DNA of 64,000 nucleotides from Candidatus Obscuribacter phosphatis (GTDB lineage Bacteria; Cyanobacteriota; Vampirovibrionia; Obscuribacterales; Obscuribacteraceae): NCBI GenBank assembly GCA_001899315.1, contig MOYA01000001.1, positions 2,558,529 to 2,622,528 on the forward strand. The letters are read 5' to 3'. Positions 16,681 through 25,114 of the stretch are shown here, piece by piece. The first letter of the stretch is position 1. Each line of letters starts with the position of its first letter. A model generated the notes under the pieces. That model made no database searches, was not told the origin of the DNA, and was given only the letters and a program-made list of their open reading frames with translations. Made by a program: the position numbers and the translations under genes.

Positions 16681-19278
16681 TTAACTGACAGGGCACTTGG
16701 ACAAGAACTCCTCATACTTCTTCAGATCCGCATCTGCCTCGGCTACAGTCGCGCAACCACGATTAACAGCTGAACTTTCGTCATGGCAGCGAGCAGAAGT
16801 AGAGGTCATGCCCTCGTTTACCAACTTGAGTTTTTCTTCCGTGACGTTGACGTTCTTCAAACGCTGCGTCTCTATGCCATATCTGAATCTCTCTACGACA
16901 CCACCAAAGAGTCTTTCCTCAATGGCTCTCTCCCATGCCTCACGCAGCAGCTCATACCACGACTTCATATCGCGCTCAAGCCTATCGGGATCAGATCCAG
17001 TCCTTTCCAACTTTTCCAAACGTTGAAGGTCATTCTTTAGATAACCCTTGCGTTCCTTGCAGGTTTGCGCTATCCAAGGCAAGTCTTTGCTCGCAATGCC
17101 ACTGGTTTTGCCAACCTTCCGCACACTTATTGCGGTGGACTGTGCGTCCAATTTTTTGACAGCGCTTTGTAAATCGAGCAGAAAAACGATGTCGTGCGTA
17201 AAGACAATGACTTGTCTGTTTTTTGATTCTTCGACCAAGCGTTCAGCGACGTACTTCCTTCTTAAGTGATCCAATGAAGAGACTGGATCATCCAGAATGA
17301 TTGGACCGTTGTTCCGAGACGAGCCGACTTCTGCCAAGAAAAACGCCAGGGCGAGCGCACGCTGTTCGCCTTGGCTCAAAATCTCTGACAATGCCGCCTG
17401 ATCCACGCTCTTTAATGCGATATGGCATTTAGTCTTTCCCTTCTCTCCCCTGCTGCCGACCTTGATCGGGATGTCGTTGCAGTTCAATGCTTTCAACTCA
17501 TGTTCCAGACACTTGTTCAATTCGGCTGTCACTGCTTTCTCGACAAAATCTGAGATTTTTGTTGTCATACTTGTAGTCGACAGCGCACGCACTGATGCTT
17601 CCATGACGCTGATTTCTTTGTGTTTCGATATAGCGGCCAACACATCCCCTATTCGCTTTGCCAGAAGCTGTCGCGCTTTGAATTCAGCAACCTGTTTTTC
17701 GAGTTGCTCCTTGCGTCCAGGTTGCAGTAATAGCTCCTTTTCAGCAACAAACGCATTTAGACCTTCCAGCCACTTTTCAACCTTTGGCAAGGGACTCGTA
17801 GTCATGGCCGCGACTGACTTTGAGGAATCCCCACACAACGCTTCCAAATCATCGCGCCGTTTCTTCCACTCTGCGCAAAACGTCTCAATGATCTTCCAGA
17901 CGTCGTCGGCATCTTCTTTCAAGTAAACACAAATTGAATGCGTTTCGACTGCTGTAATGCTAGCTCCGGTAACTTCACCTTTCGCCTTTTCCACTGCTGA
18001 CTGCGCATCTCGCAAATGTGATTCAGTCTTATCTGAAACGAATTCCTCGAATCGCTTCAGTCGACGACTTGCCTCGTCGCTAATTTCCTGATGACAGAAG
18101 GGACAACGTTCGTGCTTTTCACTGTCGGGAGGAAACGTAGACTCTGGGTAAGCTTCCTGGCAAAAGTATTCGCGGGCAGCCAGCCAAAGCGTCTTCCAAG
18201 AATCGCTACCCACACCTGCAACTAATTCCGAGCCGAAATGTTTACCTCGAGCCAGTTCATACGCTTCCTGAGCCATCTTGAGTTTTTGCAACAGCTGATT
18301 GATTTGTTGCGCCTTTTCGTCGCTAACCTTAGCCAATGCCAGTTTGACTTTCGAAATAAACTCAGCGCACTCTGTGATCCGCCGTTTGGTTTGAGCAATC
18401 GACTTCGTTGGATCTGCTTGCTTCAGCTCAATAAGCTCTTTCTCAAGCTTGACAAAATTTTCGTTTTCCTCTTCCGAGAGCACCGAAAGCTTAGTGAATT
18501 CCTCTGGTTTGCTCTGGGCCGATAAGTCCCGCAGCTTTTGCTTAATAGAAGTATCCTCAACAAACTCAGCAAAATTCGGGAGCTGTGATTTAAGTGTCTT
18601 TGCCCTTTCTTGCAAAACCGCCTTTAGGCGATCTTGATTGACCGCCAAGCGCTGTAGAATTACCAGGTCATGCGGTACATAAGCCACATCATTTTCCGTG
18701 GTCAGATACAGTGAGCCGCACCTGGAGTCAAAGATGCTAATAGTACGAAGCTTTGGTTCTGGTGGCGTGTTCACGGTGCGCGTGATTGTTTCAGAGGCGC
18801 CACCATATGCGATATCAATCTTCGCAATGCCCGTAGTTTGTTGCCCATTCTGACTTTCATAAATGTTTGGAAGGATCTTTACCTTCTCGTCAACGGTCCT
18901 GCATGACTGCTTTAAGACGCGCGCATAGCTGGATTTACCTGCGGCATTATTGCCAAAGACAATTGTTAAGCCAGTCTCTGCAAACTCAAGCGCTTGGCCC
19001 TTTTGAACGGCACTTACGTTTTCCAATTCGTAGAGTCTGAGAATGCTGGGCGCCTCTTGCTGGTCATCCTTTACACCCAGAAACTGGTCTTTCGAAATCG
19101 GCTCCGGCGTCCGCGCTCCATCTATTTTCAGACCGCCCACTGCCAAGAGCATGTCTATAGCTTCATTCTGGTGCTTCTCGTCCAACGCTGGTGTATGTAG
19201 CAACTGCCTTACTAAATCCAACTGCCAGTTCTTGAGCCCATCCAGCCAGCTCCATACTTCAAGCCTTAACTCGCTCAC
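16681..19278 (-). CDS. Zinc-hook ABC-type ATPase, RloC/PrrC-like anticodon nuclease candidate
   Basis: The 865-aa protein has an SMC/Rad50-like plan. Walker A is GNNAAGKSS (109-117). A first coiled coil leads to a zinc hook CPFC at about 392-395, then a returning coiled coil. The ABC signature LSQGEQRALALAFFLAEV and Walker B/D-loop IILDDPVSSLDH follow, then a switch histidine VIVFTHD. RloC and PrrC anticodon nucleases share this DDPxSSxD-type head, RloC adds a zinc hook, and both carry a C-terminal R-x3-E...H nuclease triad. Here RYGIE (R about 798, E about 802) is followed by a histidine about 29 residues later (RCHDE), close to the PrrC spacing. Linkage to a type I R-M operon also fits. The nuclease assignment rests on motif pattern only. 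Confidence 0.7.
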   Translation of the reverse strand: MSELRLEVWSWLDGLKNWQLDLVRQLLHTPALDEKHQNEAIDMLLAVGGLKIDGARTPEPISKDQFLGVKDDQQEAPSILRLYELENVSAVQKGQALEFAETGLTIVFGNNAAGKSSYARVLKQSCRTVDEKVKILPNIYESQNGQQTTGIAKIDIAYGGASETITRTVNTPPEPKLRTISIFDSRCGSLYLTTENDVAYVPHDLVILQRLAVNQDRLKAVLQERAKTLKSQLPNFAEFVEDTSIKQKLRDLSAQSKPEEFTKLSVLSEEENENFVKLEKELIELKQADPTKSIAQTKRRITECAEFISKVKLALAKVSDEKAQQINQLLQKLKMAQEAYELARGKHFGSELVAGVGSDSWKTLWLAAREYFCQEAYPESTFPPDSEKHERCPFCHQEISDEASRRLKRFEEFVSDKTESHLRDAQSAVEKAKGEVTGASITAVETHSICVYLKEDADDVWKIIETFCAEWKKRRDDLEALCGDSSKSVAAMTTSPLPKVEKWLEGLNAFVAEKELLLQPGRKEQLEKQVAEFKARQLLAKRIGDVLAAISKHKEISVMEASVRALSTTSMTTKISDFVEKAVTAELNKCLEHELKALNCNDIPIKVGSRGEKGKTKCHIALKSVDQAALSEILSQGEQRALALAFFLAEVGSSRNNGPIILDDPVSSLDHLRRKYVAERLVEESKNRQVIVFTHDIVFLLDLQSAVKKLDAQSTAISVRKVGKTSGIASKDLPWIAQTCKERKGYLKNDLQRLEKLERTGSDPDRLERDMKSWYELLREAWERAIEERLFGGVVERFRYGIETQRLKNVNVTEEKLKLVNEGMTSTSARCHDESSAVNRGCATVAEADADLKKYEEFLSKCPVS

Positions 19279-19658
19279 TGTTCCTCCTCAGCCACCACTT
19301 CGCGCCCATAACTCCTGGGCAGCGTGTGACAATCATGCGGAGCGTTAGTTTATCACGGACGTCATTGCATATCTTCAGCATATCCAGAGCGATGCACGCA
19401 TGCAGCTGCAAGATATCGAGATTTGATCGCGGTTTATGGCTGCACTCGATGCCAGTCATTTCCTAATACGATTGGTTTTGATTCTTTGGTCACCGCCGTT
19501 CGTGCTTTTGACGGCGAGAACATTGACACGACTTTCCGCCGCTTCCAATGGCAACCCTAACGGGCGCTTCGCGTCCATTGGGCGTCGTAAAGCCGCATGT
19601 CGGGCTGACGCTCGTGTCTTTTGTGACGCACTTAACGCACATACGGAGGTGCCAAATT
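19279..19658. other. Divergent intergenic region
   Basis: This 380-base region separates the leftward ATPase gene from the rightward ssb gene and must hold both promoters. A short inverted repeat, GCCGT...ACGGC, lies near 19496-19516. I see no convincing gene. ACGGAGGT (19643-19650) at the right end is the ssb ribosome binding site. Confidence 0.6.
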
Positions 19659-20060
19659 ATGAACGATTCAATCACTATCGTTGGACATGTCGGCAAAGAT
19701 CCCTTAAGCAAGTCCTTCGGTCATAACAAAGTCGTCAAATTCTCGGTTGCAGTGAAAGAATATTCTTCCAACACGGAAGAAGAAAAAACAATGTGGATCG
19801 ACGTTGACGCCTGGAACGGACTAGGTGACCGCGTCGTGAAGACTGTCACAAAAGGCAGGGAAGTGGTGGTTAATGGCAGGCTCGCGATGTCCACATATTC
19901 CAAGGACATTGAAGGCACTTCTGTACAGATAACCAAGCCTGTCATCAAGCTCACGAGCTTTCACTTGTGTGGTCCGAAGCCAGCGGCTAAAGACGAGACG
20001 CAGACGGAAGATTCACAACCGCAAGCGTCCAGGAAAAAACTGGCGGCAGTAAAAGCATAG
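19659..20060 (+). CDS. ssb: Single-stranded DNA-binding protein
   Basis: The 133-aa product has a single OB-fold of the SSB family: ITIVGHVGKDPLSKSFGHNK, KVVKFSVAVKEYS, MWIDVDAWNGLGDRVVKTV, KGREVVVNGRLAMSTY. It has a short, charged C-terminal tail. The acidic DDDIPF tip typical of housekeeping SSB is absent (it ends KKLAAVKA), as in many plasmid- or phage-borne SSBs. GGAGGT 9 bases upstream fixes the start at 19659. It heads the mobilisation region. Confidence 0.9.
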   Translation: MNDSITIVGHVGKDPLSKSFGHNKVVKFSVAVKEYSSNTEEEKTMWIDVDAWNGLGDRVVKTVTKGREVVVNGRLAMSTYSKDIEGTSVQITKPVIKLTSFHLCGPKPAAKDETQTEDSQPQASRKKLAAVKA

Positions 20061-20066
20061 TTAGCA

Positions 20067-20099
20067 GGGCAGGAGCAAACGCTCCTGCCCTTTCCTTTT
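20067..20099 (+). terminator. Rho-independent terminator after ssb
   Basis: GGGCAGGAGC and GCTCCTGCCC form a perfect 10-bp stem with an AAAC loop (20067-20090), followed by TTTCCTTTT. It starts 7 bases after the ssb stop codon. Confidence 0.9.
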
Positions 20100-20240
20100 G
20101 TCTCGTCGAGAATTGTTTTTAGTATCGAACGAATTTTCCCACCGCCTCATTAACTGACTTCAACCCGTTTTTTAGAGCATCTTGCGACACTGCATCACGC
20201 GTGGTATCACACGCTCTTTGCCCCGCACTAACTCTTTACG

Positions 20241-20789
20241 CTATCTGCGCTCCCTTTCACTCCTCGTTGTTTCCAACCATTGCCGAGAATACAGCCATCG
20301 AGTTCGTGGAGTGTAGTCGCGGTAGATTCTGCGGATCACGTCGAAATTCTCGTCATAGTTGTGAGCAAAATATCGTTCAAGGTCCTTGTGAAATTTTTCC
20401 TTTGCTCGTCTTATGGCACTTTGTTCTTGAACGCGCTGCGCATACTCAGAGATTGACATGCCGATTACTTCCGATTCCTCATCGCATTTCTCTTCTGCCT
20501 TTCTACGCCGCTCTCTGGCGATGACATTCTCAGGGTGTTTGTATACCGCCCAATACATGCAGCTTCGTTTCCTGGTTGTGTTTGTTTGCCAGTGGTGGTA
20601 GTCGATGAGTTGCTCATCCTTCATTCTGTGCAACAGGTCCTTTAGAAACGCGGCTCTTACGCTGGCTTTTCCGACGACATAATTCAATTCTGACTGCTTT
20701 AATCTCGTCGGCTTGCCATCGACTTTTTGTTTCAGGGCCCTAAGAAGTTTTTGCCTGCTCCGCTTCTCATTGGGTTCTTTGACTGTCAT
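20241..20789 (-). CDS. Plasmid-type protein, possible winged-helix DNA binder
   Basis: Function not recognised. I start the 182-aa product at ATG 20789 (MTVKEPNEKR) because AAAGGA lies 8 bases upstream; a longer reading adds 22 residues. It is very basic. The segment LNYVVGKASVRAAFLKDLLHRM followed by EQLIDYHHWQTNTTRKRSCM resembles a winged-helix with a hairpin wing, as in replication-control or relaxosome proteins. The C terminus is highly charged and probably helical. Position among ssb, radC and mobilisation genes supports an element-borne role. Confidence 0.5.
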   Translation of the reverse strand: MTVKEPNEKRSRQKLLRALKQKVDGKPTRLKQSELNYVVGKASVRAAFLKDLLHRMKDEQLIDYHHWQTNTTRKRSCMYWAVYKHPENVIARERRRKAEEKCDEESEVIGMSISEYAQRVQEQSAIRRAKEKFHKDLERYFAHNYDENFDVIRRIYRDYTPRTRWLYSRQWLETTRSERERR

Positions 20790-20929
20790 TTTGATCATCC
20801 TTTCTGAAAAAACACTTTGCCAAAAGGTTTTACAGCAAAAAACCGACTGCGACAAAACTCGAAGATTTACAAGCCGGGCTGCTTGCTTCCTCCCATGCCC
20901 GGCACATAGAGCCTAACCCGCGCCACCCA

Positions 20930-20980
20930 GTGTCAATGCCCAAGCCATTCGGTCCTTCCTGCGGTCGGAGGCATTGACAC
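20930..20980. repeat. 11-bp perfect inverted repeat upstream of radC
   Basis: GTGTCAATGCC (20930-20940) and GGCATTGACAC (20970-20980) are perfect inverted copies 29 bases apart, in the 270-base spacer between two divergent genes. They could be a protein-binding site or an extruded hairpin controlling both. Confidence 0.75.
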
Positions 20981-21059
20981 CAGGGCCCGTGGCTGCGGGT
21001 TTACCGGCATGTGCTGCATGGGATGCGCTGCGCAGCCCTAACACATGGAGGAAACGAGC

Positions 21060-21527
21060 ATGAATAGCCGGACACTGAAGAAGCATCTTAAATACATCGT
21101 GCCTGAAATGCGCTTAGCGCTCATAAAGGAGCCAGGCGGGAAGCCCCTACCAATAGGATGTCCTGAAGATTTGGAAAAGTTTGTTGCACCGCTCAAGATG
21201 TACTCGGAAGAACATTTCGTTGCGTTCCACCTTGACGCAAAGAACGCGGTAACCGGGTATCACGTCGTTAGCCATGGTACCGTCAGCGCGTCGCTGGTTC
21301 ATCCTAGAGAAGTTTTCAAAGCTGCCCTCCTTGCTAATTCGCACGCTCTTATAGTGGCGCATAACCATCCGGCGGGCTCGCTCACGCCCAGCAGCGAAGA
21401 TATCGAAGTGACCGAAACGCTCATAAAGGCTGGTGATTTGATGGGTGTCAGGGTGATAGATCACATCATTGTCAGCTCCAACGGTCTATGCAGCCTCCGA
21501 GAAACGCGCCCGCATTTGTGGCCTTAA
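21060..21527 (+). CDS. RadC-family JAMM-domain protein
   Basis: The 155-aa protein carries the RadC/JAB (MPN) metal-binding motif HNHPAGSLTPSSEDIEVTE (about 99-117). The H-x-H and downstream S..D are the zinc ligands of JAMM proteins. The preceding HGTVSASLVHPREVFKAALL segment and the following GVRVIDHIIVS are typical of plasmid- and phage-borne RadC relatives. It lacks the HhH part of chromosomal RadC. GGAGG 9 bases before ATG 21060 selects this start over ATG 21045. The biochemical role of this family is unsettled. Confidence 0.9.
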   Translation: MNSRTLKKHLKYIVPEMRLALIKEPGGKPLPIGCPEDLEKFVAPLKMYSEEHFVAFHLDAKNAVTGYHVVSHGTVSASLVHPREVFKAALLANSHALIVAHNHPAGSLTPSSEDIEVTETLIKAGDLMGVRVIDHIIVSSNGLCSLRETRPHLWP

Positions 21528-21553
21528 AGATCGCGCAAAACTTGGTCGACGGA

Positions 21554-21586
21554 AAGAAGCGCTTACAAGCGCTTCTTTTCTTTTCC
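21554..21586 (+). terminator. Rho-independent terminator after radC
   Basis: AAGAAGCGC...GCGCTTCTT forms a 9-bp stem with a TTACAA loop, running straight into TTTTCTTTTCC. It lies 27 bases after the stop codon. Confidence 0.85.
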
Positions 21587-21744
21587 TTGGTTTCCCGGTC
21601 CTTATATATAGTCAGGGCACCTATCCTTTACCCTATTGTCAAGTTATACAATTTCCCATTTCCAACGAACCGGGAACAACGATATACTGTTATCGTCGAC
21701 TATCAATGGTAGCGATTGCCGCAGATGCGCAACCTACCATTAAT

Positions 21745-21763
21745 AAGATCAGTGACTGATCTT
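21745..21763. promoter_or_regulatory. 19-bp palindrome, candidate operator
   Basis: AAGATCAGT-G-ACTGATCTT is a perfect 9-bp palindrome around one base. The inner ACTGATC half-site recurs in the second palindrome at 21923-21941, which suggests one regulator binds both. A terminator role is less likely because no long T tract follows. Confidence 0.6.
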
Positions 21764-21879
21764 CTTCCCCCTTCATTTTTCGCTGTTACTTCCATTACAG
21801 CGTGTCAAACCAAATTCTTCTTTTAGCTCTGAGTTTCGTGAACCGGCGCCCGGAAGGCAGCCGATTAGAAACCAGACCA

Positions 21880-21955
21880 AACCGAAAAGGAAAATCACTC
21901 AAGAGCGATTAATCAATACTCCTGATCAGCAGTACTGATCACTCGATTTTCGGTT
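21880..21955. promoter_or_regulatory. Nested inverted repeats upstream of excisionase-like gene
   Basis: An outer pair, AACCGAAAA (21880-21888) and TTTTCGGTT (21947-21955), encloses TGATCAG-CAGTA-CTGATCA (21923-21941). The inner element shares ACTGATC with the palindrome at 21745. The region lies 100 bases upstream of the small HTH gene, in a 524-base gap without a gene (21528-22051). It may be the control or recombination site of the element. Confidence 0.55.
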
Positions 21956-22051
21956 GTTAGCTGCAATCCGCGGCCATCAACTTTTCCAAGTTCAGCACCG
22001 TCAGCGCGTCACAAAAATGCTGGCGAGTATCAAAAGCAATAGGAAAAATAC

Positions 22052-22267
22052 ATGACACAAGAAACTCCCGCTGGAGCTGCTTATGGGCGCTCCGAGCTTC
22101 TCAGTCGTAGAGAAGCTGCTGCTTATCTCGGAGTCGCAGAACAGACTCTGGCAATATGGAAATGTACGAAAAGACAAGAACTTCCATACGTAAAAATCGG
22201 AAAACTGGTTAAATACCGTAAGTCCGATCTCGACGAATTCATAGCCAAGAATCTTCGAAGCGCATAA
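22052..22267 (+). CDS. Excisionase-like helix-turn-helix protein
   Basis: The 71-aa product matches the MerR-type/excisionase HTH family: SRREAAAYLGVAEQTLAIWK is the helix-turn-helix (about 19-38), followed by the beta wing LPYVKIGKLVKYRKSDLDEFI. Such proteins act as recombination directionality factors or small regulators on integrative elements. The palindromes at 21745 and 21923 are candidate targets. No integrase is found nearby, so the pairing cannot be confirmed. Confidence 0.85.
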   Translation: MTQETPAGAAYGRSELLSRREAAAYLGVAEQTLAIWKCTKRQELPYVKIGKLVKYRKSDLDEFIAKNLRSA

Positions 22268-22539
22268 GAAACCAAAGACCCAAGAACAGTTACGAATCCC
22301 TTCCGGGGGACGAACCCTGAAAACAGGGCTATGACATATTCGATGGCTGGCTTCTTGGGCTAACCCTGCTACGGTAAATCTAGGAAACATAGACGCACCA
22401 CTGCCGGTGTTACCCAGTCTTCGGACCTGTCTTGCCCAAATATACAAAACAACATTTAGTCACTTGGTGAGTTCGCGAGATGACTTGGATGGCTTCGCGC
22501 CCTCTTACTCAACACTCACCGGTGACAGGAGGTGAAACA
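22268..22539 (+). other. Possibly structured non-coding stretch
   Basis: No convincing gene before the GTG at 22540. CCCAAGAA near 22281 and TTCTTGGG near 22353 are perfect inverted copies that could close a ~80-base structure. A short hairpin, CCCTG-AAAA-CAGGG, lies between them. The fold could be an RNA leader or an antisense-type regulator. It ends with the AGGAGGTGAAACA ribosome binding site of the next gene. Confidence 0.4.
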
Positions 22540-22812
22540 GTGGCACCGACCTCATCGCCGTTTGGCGGAATTGAGCAGGTTCTTTTACTTCTGTTCGTGT
22601 TGATGGTTCTTGTCGGTATAGCCGGAGGTAATTCGAGCATGGTTCTGAATCCAGTGTTCGACATTGTCGGGCAAATGGTAAAGGTTCTTCTAAGCCTTCT
22701 CAGCACGCTTCTAATAACTCTGTTCAGAGTCTTGGGTAATGTTCTCGTGTCTGGAATAAAACTCCTCGCAGAGACGCTCACAAATGGCTCTGGAAGACAG
22801 AACAAGAGGTAG
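22540..22812 (+). CDS. Small integral membrane protein of the mobilisation region
   Basis: Starting at GTG 22540, 8 bases after a strong AGGAGG, the product is about 90 aa. It has two long hydrophobic segments: about 11-30 (VLLLLFVLMVLVGIAGG) and about 40-70 (IVGQMVKVLLSLLSTLLITL). A short basic tail follows. The earlier in-frame ATG at 22480 has no ribosome binding site. It precedes the relaxase and a coupling protein that lacks its own membrane helices, so a membrane-anchor role in DNA transfer is plausible but unproven. Confidence 0.6.
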   Translation: MAPTSSPFGGIEQVLLLLFVLMVLVGIAGGNSSMVLNPVFDIVGQMVKVLLSLLSTLLITLFRVLGNVLVSGIKLLAETLTNGSGRQNKR

Positions 22813-23114
22813 AAATCACAAGAACAGTCCGCAACAACATCACGAACGGAAGAAACCATCAGGAAACTACAGTTACCATATACGGTGTCGCCGCGAGGAG
22901 GTGGCACCGACGCGCAACAAGCATCGAGCGAAGCGAGCCATTACCGGGAGGCTTGACCGTACGGTAATGCAAGATACAGAGCGCACGGTCGCGCTCGCAA
23001 GATGCCCACTACAAGAGGGCTGAATGGGACGGTACGTTCACAGAGAATTTCGTCTCTGACATGGTCGTAACCACTATCCCAAGTATCACCTGCATTGAAT
23101 AGGCCGGTACAGCG
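22813..23114. other. Intergenic region, candidate origin of transfer
   Basis: This 300-base gap lies directly upstream of the mobilisation accessory gene and relaxase, where oriT usually sits. It contains the inverted repeat CATTACCG...CGGTAATG (around 22939-22970), the palindrome ACCGTACGGT inside it, and a GAGCGAAGCGAG motif just before. No known nic consensus is recognised, so the call is positional. Confidence 0.35.
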
Positions 23115-23556
23115 ATGAGAATGAAAAAACAATATCAAGATATGAGCGTCGGGCTGAACGAACGCGACCGCGCTCGATTAATACAGCTAGCAAGAGAAAA
23201 GGGGGGTAACCAAAACAGAATTCGCCCGAGAGGCAATCCGCTGGTACATCACAAACTACGAGGAGATCAAAGGACAAACAAGAGACGGAGAAATCGCAGC
23301 AGCGATGCGATACGCAACAGAACAAATAGTAAAAGCAATCAATGGAGGAGTAGACAGAATATGCAAAATGCTTGCCAGACAGGGACGAGCGATAGGGACG
23401 TTATATGAGCTCAGCTGGATGTCCCTACCGGACGATGAAGACGCGCGCAAAGCGTTTGAAGCCGCGGCAACCAAAGCCAAACAAAAAATGGCACGGCATG
23501 TCGAGAACGATGAAAAAGAATTCGCAGAACGGCTGAAGAAGGTTGTGAATAGCTAA
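23115..23556 (+). pseudogene. MobC-like ribbon-helix-helix protein, frameshifted at G6
   Basis: Two overlapping frames together encode one protein. Frame one gives MRMKKQYQDMSVGLNERDRA then RLIQLAREKG. Dropping one G from the six-G run at 23201-23206 continues as GVTKTEFAREAIRWYITNYE and on to the stop at 23556. Joined, LNERDRARLIQLAREKG-VTKTEF is the ribbon-helix-helix pattern of relaxosome accessory proteins (MobC-like), about 147 aa, followed by a helical C-terminal half. The second frame has no good start before 23305. The cause may be a mutation, a sequencing error in the homopolymer, or programmed frameshifting. The stop abuts the relaxase start. Confidence 0.75.
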
Positions 23557-25110
23557 ATGGGCGTAGTCATCCATGGTTATATATCGGCAAGAGAAAGACG
23601 AAGCCGGGTAAAAGGCCGGTCTGCCAAGCGAGTCGCAGTGGAGAGAGCTCTGGCGCATGTGAAGTACATTCAGCACCGTCCAGGTGAAGACCGAGAGCCT
23701 AATGGTAGAAAATTCTTTACCGAAAGCGAAGAGAATCTCGACGGACGTTCACTTCGGATCGCAATCAAAGAGCTCGAAGAAAGCAACGTCGTTATCCACA
23801 AGCTGACCCTCGCCCCGGAAGTATCTCCCGACGATAAGCGAGCGTTTACCCGTGAGGTCATGCAGAAGCTATCAGAGGAGAAGGGACAGAATCTGCGCTG
23901 GATGGCAGTCGAACACAACAATACCGCGCACCATCACATACATGTAGTCATTCTCGGGAAGGATAAGCAAGGAAACAATGTCCGCCTCGATAAAACTGAC
24001 TATCCAAGGCTGCGCGAATGGGGTGATCAGTATCTTGAGCGTGTACAGCCCTTTGAGATGGAGCGAGCAAGAGAAGAGCGCAATCGCAAAGAAAAGGAGC
24101 GAATTGAAGCACACAAGAGAGAAAAGGAACTGCAACGTCAGGAAAGAATTCGAGAGGGACTCGAACTGCCCTGGATGCACAAGAAAATCATCAGAGAACA
24201 ATACGAGCCCTATAGCAAATGGAAACAGGAACCTGAGAACAAGCAGAAAGAACGAAACGCTGAGAAAGGCAGAGAAAGCAAGGTCGAAAAGCCTTACTTC
24301 AATGACACCATTTTCGCCGCCGGCAAGGAATGGTCTCGCCAAAATACAGCGGCCGAACTCAGAGAACTGAACTCTTATCTGTGGGACAACCCAGATGAGC
24401 GGATTCCGCGAGGAGAATACAAAAAGCTTGTTTCCTGGATAAAAGACTATGAGCAGCAGAGAGTGCCAGAGCGCTCTGATGAACTCAAGGGAGCAGAACG
24501 GGCGCAAAGGAACCGCAAAGACGATTCCTTTGAATACCAGGGTAAGCGTTACAGCAAAGATAGCTCCTACGACCAGTTAACCGGACTCGCTAGCAAACTT
24601 CGGGGCAAGGGCTCGGATCGCCTGCCGATCGAACAGTATCAGAACCTGAGAGGTTGGATAGAAAATGCTGACCGCGCCAGATGGGCCAGAGTGACCGAGC
24701 GCCAGCTAGAGATTTCAAAACAACGGTACGCGCAAGAAGGCGCTGCAAAGACATCGCCAGGTGCGCACCGCGCACAAAAGCCATTGCAACAGCAGATGAT
24801 GTCCAACCCGGTTGTCGGACTATTCATGCAAGGCGCATCTCTGGCAAACGAGTTAGTTCGCTGGGTCGACTTGCGAGACAACCGAGACCGGCTGAAGGAG
24901 GCAAAGGACGGTCTTGAAGACGCTAAGAAAGACAAGCACCAGGACTATGTCAAATCTGACCGGACGCATGAGCAGCGAGAGCGCGACCAAGCGGCAATCG
25001 AAGAAATCGACAAGGCTATTGACGAAAACAAAGAGAGCCGCAAGCAGCGTCGGAAAGACAAAGAAAACGAGCGCGAGAAACGCGATCGCGGACTTGATTA
25101 CATGAGGTAG
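23557..25110 (+). CDS. Relaxase / mobilisation nuclease
   Basis: The 517-aa protein is a VirD2/MobA-type relaxase that would nick oriT and lead the strand into a recipient. The three-histidine metal motif is WMAVEHNNTAHHHIHVVILG (about 110-129). The N-terminal segment VKYIQHRPGEDREPNGRKFF contains a tyrosine at the position expected for the catalytic residue, though this is a guess. The C-terminal two thirds are highly charged and helical, with long Glu/Arg/Lys runs, as in MOBP/MOBV relaxases. It starts immediately after the stop of the accessory gene (TAA-ATG) and ends 4 bases before the coupling protein gene. Confidence 0.9.
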   Translation: MGVVIHGYISARERRSRVKGRSAKRVAVERALAHVKYIQHRPGEDREPNGRKFFTESEENLDGRSLRIAIKELEESNVVIHKLTLAPEVSPDDKRAFTREVMQKLSEEKGQNLRWMAVEHNNTAHHHIHVVILGKDKQGNNVRLDKTDYPRLREWGDQYLERVQPFEMERAREERNRKEKERIEAHKREKELQRQERIREGLELPWMHKKIIREQYEPYSKWKQEPENKQKERNAEKGRESKVEKPYFNDTIFAAGKEWSRQNTAAELRELNSYLWDNPDERIPRGEYKKLVSWIKDYEQQRVPERSDELKGAERAQRNRKDDSFEYQGKRYSKDSSYDQLTGLASKLRGKGSDRLPIEQYQNLRGWIENADRARWARVTERQLEISKQRYAQEGAAKTSPGAHRAQKPLQQQMMSNPVVGLFMQGASLANELVRWVDLRDNRDRLKEAKDGLEDAKKDKHQDYVKSDRTHEQRERDQAAIEEIDKAIDENKESRKQRRKDKENEREKRDRGLDYMR

Positions 25111-25114
25111 AAAC

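Noticed and set aside
23872-24507. 211-codon leftward hydrophobic frame inside the relaxase gene
   Set aside because: The Phe/Leu/Ser content arises from the complement of Glu/Arg/Lys codons in the relaxase; no independent signal.
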